Source: a bacterium
GTDB lineage: Bacteria > Patescibacteriota > Minisyncoccia > Portnoybacterales > JAGGTM01
Direction: 5' to 3'
Length of the DNA stretch: 5,278 nt
Assembly (NCBI GenBank): GCA_021163745.1
Contig: JAGGTM010000001.1
Coordinates: 1-5,278, forward strand
Shown here: one piece after another, positions 1-4,206 of the stretch
Layout of the letters: every line of letters begins with the position of its first letter
Position numbering within the stretch: position 1 is the stretch's first letter
Notes under the pieces: model-generated
What the model was told of the DNA's origin: nothing
What the model saw: only the letters and a program-made list of their open reading frames with translations
The model's database searches: none
Position numbers and translations under genes: made by a program

Positions 1-131
1 AGAAATTAAAATACTATCAAAGCAAACCAGAATATGTTAAAAATATTTTAGAGCAAGGAAGAAAAAGAGCAGAAAAGATATCCCAGGCGACTATAAAAGA
101 AGTAAAAAAGAAACTCGGCTTACCCATGTAG
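1..131 (+). CDS. trpS: Tryptophanyl-tRNA synthetase, C-terminal end (partial)
   Basis: This is the last 42 codons of a gene entering from the left edge; the frame starts at base 3 and ends at TAG 129-131. The peptide has the TrpRS C-terminal helix pattern: a YYQSKPEYVKNIL stretch, then EQGRKRAEKIS, then ATIKEVKKKLGL just before the stop. In the family this segment (…L-x-x-G-x-x-x-A-x-x-I-A-x-x-T-l-x-x-V…G-L) closes the helical anticodon-binding domain. TrpRS is a cytoplasmic class Ic synthetase that charges tRNA-Trp. The catalytic domain lies outside the window, so assignment rests on the tail alone. The gene is convergent with the minus-strand genes and about 80 bp from a terminator-like hairpin (214-262). 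Bases 132-213 between them show nothing recognisable. Confidence 0.85.
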   Translation, partial: KLKYYQSKPEYVKNILEQGRKRAEKISQATIKEVKKKLGLPM

Positions 132-213
132 CTAAATGAAGTATTTGGCCAAAATCTTTGCGAAATAAAAACTTAGACGACCTTCGAACTTATATTTACA
201 AACATCTTAAAAC

Positions 214-262
214 AAAAAGCCCCACCCTTTCTTTTTCTGTTATTTTTATGGATGGGGTTTTT
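214..262. terminator. Bidirectional rho-independent terminator between convergent genes
   Basis: The arms are 220-227 and 250-257, C-rich on the left and G-rich on the right, extended by five A (214-218) facing five T (258-262) with G219 bulged. The loop is 22 nt (228-249). Read as minus-strand RNA, all eight core pairs form, including one G·U, and the hairpin runs into a U-rich tail. Read as plus-strand RNA, the same position is an A·C mismatch, but a T-run still follows. It can therefore end trpS from the left and the small minus-strand unit from the right. The loop is long for a classical terminator. Confidence 0.65.
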
Positions 263-305
263 GCTTCTTGAAAAACAAACATATACATATACTGCCGGAG
301 CCCAT
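246..305 (-). CDS. Possible 19-residue micro-ORF with a perfect ribosome binding site
   Basis: ATG at 305-303 and TAA at 248-246 encode MGSGSICICLFFKKQKPHP. A ten-base match to the anti-Shine-Dalgarno complement (AAGGAGGTGA, 318-309) precedes it, with 6 nt between the GGAGG core and ATG; that site overlaps the stop codon of the upstream 134-residue gene. The peptide has a short hydrophobic, cysteine-containing middle (ICICLFF) and a basic tail, a pattern that could insert in a membrane, but it is too short to judge. Its last codons lie in the left arm of the terminator as transcribed and its stop is in the terminator loop. It resembles no protein I recognise. It may be a real microprotein, a translated leader-type peptide, or the remnant of a longer gene. 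Confidence 0.4.
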   Translation of the reverse strand: MGSGSICICLFFKKQKPHP

Positions 306-308
306 CTT

Positions 309-318
309 TCACCTCCTT
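309..318 (-). promoter_or_regulatory. Shine-Dalgarno sequence of the micro-ORF
   Basis: The minus strand reads AAGGAGGTGA, the full complement of the usual 16S rRNA 3' tail. It overlaps the TAA (319-317) of the upstream gene and ends 3 nt before the ATG at 305. Its strength is the main reason to take the micro-ORF seriously, because the overlap with the previous stop codon suggests reinitiation or translational coupling. Confidence 0.65.
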
Positions 319-721
319 ATTTTTCCAATTCTTCTATTTCCCTCTTTCTTTTTTCTATCTCTCTTTCTAAAAATCTCTCTCCCTTTCTTATCAATTGTCG
401 AGCGAAACTCCAATTCCCTCTAAGTTGAGTGCGCAAACCATTTGCATTGTTAGGAAATCCTCCAAGATCGTTAAGTAGTTCTGTAATTTCTCTTGTAAGA
501 AGAATTAAATTGCCAATTTTTCTTCTTAATGTTTTCATTACCTTCTTCAAATCTTTCCATGAAAGTGATTCTAAATCAATCCTTCTTTCTTTAGGACTAG
601 AAGGAAATATCTCCGGAAATAAATCTCTCCAAAAGGAATTATGAATTTCTGCATCAAGTTTTCCTGCAAGTTTAATAATATCATCTTTTTTTTCTCTGCT
701 CTTTATCCCTCTTGTCAACAT
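317..721 (-). CDS. Hypothetical helical, highly charged 134-residue protein
   Basis: I do not recognise this protein. The start is ATG at 721-719. A GTG in the same frame at 730-728 overlaps the Shine-Dalgarno sequence (735-727) and so cannot be the start. The product is soluble, without a signal peptide or membrane segment. It looks mostly helical and is rich in Lys, Arg and Glu. A Trp/Phe/Pro-containing stretch (about residues 30-43) is followed by helical residues 52-86, a Gly/Pro/Asn turn (87-95), and a C-terminal charged helix (about 105-134, ending in EREIEKRKREIEELEK) likely to form a coiled coil. No cysteines and no catalytic motif are evident. It has its own promoter (768-796) and a terminator beyond the micro-ORF, so it appears to be independent of the HAD gene upstream. 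A small RNA- or protein-binding adaptor would fit the composition, but that is speculation. Confidence 0.75.
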   Translation of the reverse strand: MLTRGIKSREKKDDIIKLAGKLDAEIHNSFWRDLFPEIFPSSPKERRIDLESLSWKDLKKVMKTLRRKIGNLILLTREITELLNDLGGFPNNANGLRTQLRGNWSFARQLIRKGERFLEREIEKRKREIEELEK

Positions 722-726
722 TCTTA

Positions 727-735
727 TCACCTCCT
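727..735 (-). promoter_or_regulatory. Shine-Dalgarno sequence that fixes the start of the 134-residue gene
   Basis: The minus strand reads AGGAGGTGA, with 8 nt between its AGGAGG core and the ATG at 721. The upstream in-frame GTG (730-728) lies inside this site, so the ribosome must start at 721. Confidence 0.8.
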
Positions 736-767
736 CTCTTTATTTTTTTAAAAAGAACTTAATATTT

Positions 768-796
768 ATAGTATATTATTTTGTTTTCAAAGTCAA
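768..796 (-). promoter_or_regulatory. Sigma70-type promoter for the 134-residue gene
   Basis: On the minus strand TTGACT (796-791) matches five of six bases of the -35 consensus. TACTAT (773-768) lies 17 bp downstream; TATACT (775-770) with a 15-bp spacer is the alternative -10. The stretch between is A/T-rich. The likely start of transcription is near 760, giving a leader of about 40 nt before the ATG at 721. No comparable promoter is evident in front of the other minus-strand genes. Confidence 0.55.
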
Positions 797-808
797 GACC
801 CTGCTTCT

Positions 809-899
809 GAGAATTGAGGAGTCGCAATGCTCCAATTCATTAGGGTTTTACCCCTCCTCCGACATATGTCGGAGGAGGGGTAAAATCCTTACGATTCTC
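809..899. repeat. Y-shaped inverted-repeat element with a perfect 40-bp palindrome
   Basis: Three nested helices can be drawn. The outer stem pairs 809-816 with 892-899 (gagaattg against cgattctc, one G·U in plus-strand RNA). A side branch pairs 818-821 with 830-833 (ggag/ctcc, 8-nt loop). The main arm is a perfect palindrome, 846-885, in which two 20-nt halves meet at 865/866 with no spacer; it extends imperfectly outwards through 840-845 and 886-891. The side branch sits only in the left arm, like a small insertion relative to the right arm. The element lies just upstream of the promoter at 768-796 and has no U-tract, so it is not a simple terminator. It may be a non-autonomous repeat (MITE- or REP-like) or a cruciform-forming site. 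Confidence 0.8.
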
Positions 900-904
900 T
901 TGCT

Positions 905-925
905 AATTGTTAATTGCCAATTGCC
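905..925. repeat. Three tandem 7-bp units (AATTGYY)
   Basis: AATTGTT, AATTGCC and AATTGCC stand in tandem at 905-911, 912-918 and 919-925. The 7-bp period is the same as in the large repeat elements A and B elsewhere in the window, although the unit sequence differs. Confidence 0.6.
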
Positions 926-950
926 AAAAATCGTGCCATCCCCCCTCTTA

Positions 951-977
951 ATCTCCCCCCTTACGAAGGGGGGAGAT
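951..977. repeat. Perfect 12-bp inverted repeat with 3-nt loop
   Basis: The arm ATCTCCCCCCTT (951-962) is fully complementary to AAGGGGGGAGAT (966-977), separated by ACG. A further C-run (940-946) precedes it and resembles part of the left arm. An A-run follows on the plus strand, so neither strand shows a U-tract directly after the hairpin and it is unlikely to be a terminator. The C/G-run makes it far more GC-rich than its surroundings. It looks like a dispersed intergenic palindrome of the REP type. Confidence 0.8.
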
Positions 978-1004
978 AAAAAAACCACATTAAAACAAAA
1001 AAAT

Positions 1005-1030
1005 AAAAAGCGAGCGAAATTTCGCTTTTT
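1005..1030 (-). terminator. Rho-independent terminator of the HAD phosphatase gene
   Basis: Nine base pairs form between 1005-1013 (AAAAAGCGA) and 1022-1030 (TCGCTTTTT) around an 8-nt loop. In minus-strand RNA the hairpin is followed by UUUUU, then AUUUUUUUG, a strong U-tract. It lies 38 nt past the HAD stop codon. An alternative inner 12-bp palindrome (GCGAAATTTCGC, 1014-1025) competes with this fold. Confidence 0.75.
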
Positions 1031-1057
1031 GTAGTTCTGTAGACCGTCGTACTACAG
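1031..1057. repeat. Small inverted repeat in the 3' untranslated region of the HAD gene
   Basis: CTGTAG (1037-1042) pairs with CTACAG (1052-1057) around a 9-nt loop. An alternative pairing uses GTAGT (1031-1035) with ACTAC (1051-1055). TGTAG-like words recur several times within this stretch. It lies between the HAD stop and its terminator and has no U-tract of its own; its role is unknown. Confidence 0.45.
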
Positions 1058-1067
1058 CTCTGTATTT

Positions 1068-1856
1068 TTATCCTGCATCTCTATTTAAATAATAACTTAC
1101 TAAAAAATCTGCTAAAATTTCGCCCCCTAATTTATCTCCCGTAGATTCAATAAAATATTCTCCTTTTACTCTCTCAGGATCAACCGTTACCCCCTTTCCT
1201 ACTTCCAACATTTCTTTGTCATTATAATTATTGCCAGTAGTCAGAATCTGCTTTGGAGAAATATCCAAATATTTCGCCAAATTCGAAATTGCTCTCCCTT
1301 TGGTCATTTCTTTGCTCCCTATATCATACCCTTCATTTGTCCATAAACAATATAATTCATTTTCATTGTCATAACTTTTAACTAAATTTTCTATTTCCTC
1401 CATTTTTTCGCAATGCACAGTTAAAATAAACAATTTTGGCTCAAATCCTCTAATTCTTTTATCTTTTTTCATTATTTTTTTAATCTCTTCTTTTATATCT
1501 TTTAATTTTTCAAAATAAGTATTGGGATAACTGGGATGAATAATTTTTCCATCAATAAAGGTAATATTTCCATTTTCTGCCTGAAGAATTAAATTATTAT
1601 CAAAAATTTCATTAGTTAAACTTTTCAAATACAAGATATTCCTTCCAGAAGAAAAATTTAATCTAACATAATTTTTTAATTTTTTTAAATTTTCTATAAA
1701 GTCTCGTGATAACTGCTTTGACTTCATATATAATTCCGTGCCATCTATATTTTCCTTAAGCTGAGTGCCCACAGGAATAATAACTCCATCAATATCAAAA
1801 GTGACTACCTTTATAGTTTCTAATTCTTTTTTAGTTATTTCTTTGAAATTTTTCAT
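1068..1856 (-). CDS. HAD-superfamily phosphatase, class IIB (Cof/sugar-phosphatase-like)
   Basis: A 262-residue protein with the four HAD motifs in order. Motif I is DIDGVI, with nucleophile D21 and acid/base D23. Motif II is SSG-R, with S70. A cap domain of the C2 (IIB) kind runs from about residue 95 to 180. Motif III lysine is K186 (MTKGRA), and motif IV is GNNYND at 208-213. Such enzymes are cytoplasmic, Mg-dependent hydrolases of small phosphate esters, often sugar phosphates, phosphoglycolate or mannosyl-3-phosphoglycerate; the substrate cannot be named from sequence. Motif IV usually reads GDxxND, so N209 replaces the first acidic residue, though D213 is kept. The start at 1856 is the only reasonable Met, but no Shine-Dalgarno precedes it. 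The upstream region is a run of ATTATTCC repeats belonging to repeat element A. A strong terminator follows at 1030-1005, so the gene ends its own transcript. Confidence 0.85.
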   Translation of the reverse strand: MKNFKEITKKELETIKVVTFDIDGVIIPVGTQLKENIDGTELYMKSKQLSRDFIENLKKLKNYVRLNFSSGRNILYLKSLTNEIFDNNLILQAENGNITFIDGKIIHPSYPNTYFEKLKDIKEEIKKIMKKDKRIRGFEPKLFILTVHCEKMEEIENLVKSYDNENELYCLWTNEGYDIGSKEMTKGRAISNLAKYLDISPKQILTTGNNYNDKEMLEVGKGVTVDPERVKGEYFIESTGDKLGGEILADFLVSYYLNRDAG

Positions 1857-1877
1857 AATATCAAGATTACAGCGAAT

Positions 1878-1916
1878 AATTATTCCAAATTATTCCAAAA
1901 CTCAAATTATTCCAAA
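1878..1916. repeat. Three copies of AATTATTCCAAA upstream of the HAD gene
   Basis: The 12-mer occurs at 1878-1889, 1888-1899 and 1905-1916; the first two overlap by two bases (10-bp period) and the third is 17 bp further on. The array starts about 22 bp before the HAD start codon, where an operator or promoter would be expected. It also grades into the heptad repeats of element A, so a passive repeat origin is at least as likely. Confidence 0.6.
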
Positions 1917-2163
1917 TCAATGTCAAAACCCAAAACCAGTTTAGCGCAAAGCGCAAATTTAAAATTCAAAATTCTAATTTCTAAATCCTAAACAATTTCA
2001 AAATTCAAAACTTTAATTTTTTTTTAAATATTGTTTTGAATTTTGGATTTTGGTCATTTGAATTTGTTTAGAATTTAGGATTTTGAATTTAGGATTTAAT
2101 TACTTTTGCGCTTTAAGCTGTAGCTTTAAGTTTTGAGCTTTGCGCTTTACGCTTAAATATAAT
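1917..2163. repeat. Repeat element A: mirrored heptad repeats between the response regulator and HAD genes
   Basis: No gene is present. The left half is A-rich, made of AAAN4-like units (GCGCAAA at 1944-1955, AAATCCT near 1983, AAAATTC around 2000). The switch lies at about 2010-2030. The right half is T-rich, with inner GTTTTGAATTTTGG words, then TTTAGGATTTTGA words (2067-2096), then GCTTTNN units (2109-2154). Sub-blocks are therefore in mirrored order around the centre, giving a large imperfect hairpin. Segment 2072-2123 matches 4240-4291 in inverted orientation at 50 of 52 positions; 1997-2019 matches 4378-4400 inverted and exactly; 2067-2090 matches 4427-4450 directly and exactly. No ORF, transposase or target-site duplication was seen. 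Confidence 0.8.
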
Positions 2164-2931
2164 TTATGATTTGGAATTTAGTATTTTTTTAACCTCCATA
2201 GCCACTTCCGAGGGGGTAACTCGAGATTTTATAAAATAATCCATTGCCCCCAATTCTATTGCTCTTTTTATGTCATTGTCCTGAGCAGAATTAGAAAAAA
2301 CAATAATAGGAATTTTTCTAGTTCTAGGGTCCTGTTTTAAAAATGATATTGCCTCGTATCCGTCCAGTTCGGGTAGGGCCATATCCATTAGAATTAAATC
2401 AAAATCTCCTATCCTCGCTAACCGCAAACCCCAGGCACCATTTCTGGCTACCTCCACATCAAATCCTTCTTTCTCCAATCTCAATTTATATAAATCCCCT
2501 ATCTCCCTTACATCTTCTATAATCAATATCCTCTTTTTAAGTTTTTTCCCGCCACCCTTTAGTAAACTAAGCATTCTTTTTACTTTAGAGGCCAGTTCTT
2601 TTGGGGTAAAGTCACTTTTAACTATATAATCATCCGCCCCTAAACTAAGCCCTTTTCTTATTTCCTCTATCTGTCCTAAATTAGAAAATACTAAAATAGG
2701 AATATTTTTTGTCTCCCGTTCTTTTTTTAATATCTTAATTATATCCCATCCATCTATATCCGGCATTAATATATCCAAAATAATTAAATCCGGCTTTTCT
2801 TTTTTGGCTAATTCAATACCTGATTTCCCTTCGGTAGTAAAAATTGCGTTAAAACCCTCTCTTTTAAAATAAGAAGCATACATTTCTGCTAAAGTTTTTT
2901 CATCCTCTATTATAAGAATTTTTTTATTCAT
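2164..2931 (-). CDS. Two-receiver response regulator without output domain
   Basis: A 255-residue protein consisting of two CheY-like receiver (REC) domains joined by a Gly/Lys linker (about 125-133). REC1 spans roughly 1-121, with acidic pair E9/D10, phospho-acceptor D53, S83 and K105. REC2 spans roughly 134-252, with E139/D140, D183, S213 and K235. All phosphorylation residues are present in both, so both domains could be active phosphoryl acceptors. There is no DNA-binding, GGDEF or other output domain and no membrane segment, so it probably acts through protein-protein contact or as a phosphorelay intermediate. No histidine kinase is visible nearby. It lies 87 bp downstream of tyrS on the same strand, separated by a hairpin, and could be co-transcribed with it. 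No Shine-Dalgarno precedes ATG 2931, only AAGTATAAAAA. Its last codons (NSKS-stop) blend into the A/T heptads of element A. Confidence 0.92.
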   Translation of the reverse strand: MNKKILIIEDEKTLAEMYASYFKREGFNAIFTTEGKSGIELAKKEKPDLIILDILMPDIDGWDIIKILKKERETKNIPILVFSNLGQIEEIRKGLSLGADDYIVKSDFTPKELASKVKRMLSLLKGGGKKLKKRILIIEDVREIGDLYKLRLEKEGFDVEVARNGAWGLRLARIGDFDLILMDMALPELDGYEAISFLKQDPRTRKIPIIVFSNSAQDNDIKRAIELGAMDYFIKSRVTPSEVAMEVKKILNSKS

Positions 2932-2947
2932 TTTTTATACTTGATGC

Positions 2948-2993
2948 TTTGATGCTGGATATTTCACCTTATACATAAATATCCAACATCAAA
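2948..2993 (-). repeat. 17-bp hairpin between tyrS and the response regulator
   Basis: Arms 2948-2964 and 2977-2993 are inverted repeats with one mismatch and a 12-nt loop (2965-2976). In minus-strand RNA the mismatch becomes a G·U pair, so all 17 pairs form. No U-tract follows, so it is not a standard terminator. It could be an mRNA stabilising or processing element separating the tyrS and response-regulator messages, or simply another dispersed palindrome. Confidence 0.7.
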
Positions 2994-3009
2994 TACCGAA
3001 AATACCGAA
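2992..3009. repeat. Tandem duplication of a 9-mer (AATACCGAA)
   Basis: AATACCGAA is present twice back to back, at 2992-3000 and 3001-3009, immediately beside the hairpin and just past the tyrS stop codon. No function is apparent. Confidence 0.6.
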
Positions 3010-3018
3010 CGCCAAACC

Positions 3019-4203
3019 CTAACATTTAATCCTAACAAATTTTCTTCTCCCGATGCTAACTACCATACCATCTTTTAATTCTATTTCCTTTTTCCAATCC
3101 TCAACAGGACTATTATTTATCTTTACTCCTTTCTGTTCAATTAATCTCTTGGCTTCGGATTTAGAAAAAACCAATTTGGTTTTGACCAATAAATCCAAAA
3201 TATTAATTTTAGAAGCTTCAAATTTAAAACTCGGGATTTTGTCGGGAATTTTATGTTCTTTAAAAACCCTGTTGAACTCCTCCTCTGCTTTTTTGGCAAT
3301 CTCTTTGCCGTAATATAAACTAACAATTTCCTTGGCTAATCTTGCTTTTACATCCCTTGGATTTGCTCCGTTCTTAAGGGATGTTTCCATTTTTTTAATT
3401 TCACCCAAAGAAACTTGGGTGCATAAAATAAAATATTTAATAATAAGCTCGTCTTTCATGGACATAATCTTCCCATACATCTCGTCTGGAGAGTCGGTTA
3501 AGGAAATTACATTACCCAAACTTTTACTCATCTTACCGCCGTCGGTTCCCTCAATCAAAGTTAGTGCAATTACATCTTGTGGATTTTGTCCAAAATATCT
3601 TTGAATCGTTCTTCCTGCCAACATATTAAAAATTTGATCTGTTCCGCCTACTTCCACATCTGCTTTTACTATAACAGAATCATATCCTTGCATCAATGGA
3701 TAAATAAATTCCTGAAGACCGATTGGCTTCTTGTTTTGATACCTTTCTGTAAAATTTTCCCTTTCTAACATCTGCGCTACTGTAAAATTGCTTGCCAATT
3801 TTACTATTTTACTTAAAGACAATCGTGATAACCATTTACTATTGTATACAAATTCTGTCTTTCTTATATCCAAAATCTTCCCTATCTGCTTTTTATAATC
3901 TCTCATATTTCTTTCTACTTCTTGTTTGGATAAAGCAGGTCTCTGGGATGTTTTGTCAGAAGTATCCCCTATCCTGGCAGTGAAATCTCCTACAATCAAA
4001 ACAATTCTGTGGCCCAAATCCTGGAATTGTTTTAATTTCCATAATGGAATAGCATTGCCCAAATGCAAATAAGGACTGGTAGGGTCAACACCATGTTTGA
4101 TTCTCAGTTTTCTTCCGGAAAGAAGTTTCTTTTCTAAATTCTCTTTCACTATTACCTCTTCCACTCCCCTTGTTAAAATTTCTTTAATTTTATTTTTGGA
4201 CAT
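3019..4203 (-). CDS. tyrS: Tyrosyl-tRNA synthetase
   Basis: A 394-residue class Ic synthetase that activates tyrosine with ATP and charges tRNA-Tyr in the cytoplasm. The Rossmann domain carries the HIGH-type signature as HLGN (residues 47-50) and a perfect KMSKS loop (224-228, in GGKMSKSLGN). Tyrosine-pocket residues of the bacterial type are visible as Y168, Q172 and D175 (YPLMQGYDS) and D189/Q190 (GGTDQIFN). A helical anticodon-binding region follows, then a C-terminal S4 RNA-binding domain (about 331-394, with VFSKSEAKRLIEQKGVKIN), as in bacterial TyrRS. The length is normal for the short TyrZ-like form. Asn replaces the last His of HIGH, which the class I signature allows. The ATG at 4203 is the first possible start and abuts repeat element B with no Shine-Dalgarno and no T-box leader. 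The response regulator follows after 87 bp. Confidence 0.97.
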   Translation of the reverse strand: MSKNKIKEILTRGVEEVIVKENLEKKLLSGRKLRIKHGVDPTSPYLHLGNAIPLWKLKQFQDLGHRIVLIVGDFTARIGDTSDKTSQRPALSKQEVERNMRDYKKQIGKILDIRKTEFVYNSKWLSRLSLSKIVKLASNFTVAQMLERENFTERYQNKKPIGLQEFIYPLMQGYDSVIVKADVEVGGTDQIFNMLAGRTIQRYFGQNPQDVIALTLIEGTDGGKMSKSLGNVISLTDSPDEMYGKIMSMKDELIIKYFILCTQVSLGEIKKMETSLKNGANPRDVKARLAKEIVSLYYGKEIAKKAEEEFNRVFKEHKIPDKIPSFKFEASKINILDLLVKTKLVFSKSEAKRLIEQKGVKINNSPVEDWKKEIELKDGMVVSIGRRKFVRIKC

Positions 4204-4206
4204 AAT

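Noticed and set aside
132..213. tRNA or small RNA gene downstream of trpS
   Set aside because: No cloverleaf, CCA end or conserved T-loop sequence could be found.
429..644. 71-codon plus-strand ORF
   Set aside because: It is antisense to the hypothetical gene, which has a promoter and a strong SD; the plus-strand ORF has neither.
722..730. GTG at 730 as the start of the small hypothetical protein (137 residues)
   Set aside because: It overlaps the Shine-Dalgarno sequence; the correctly spaced ATG is at 721.
951..977. Rho-independent terminator
   Set aside because: The hairpin is strong, but no U-tract follows on either strand.
1917..2163. CRISPR array
   Set aside because: The repeats are short, degenerate and directly adjacent, with no unique spacers of constant length and no cas genes.
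3053..3983. Plus-strand ORFs and a second minus-strand frame inside the tyrS region
   Set aside because: They lie entirely within the well-supported tyrS gene, have no ribosome binding sites and no recognisable protein character.
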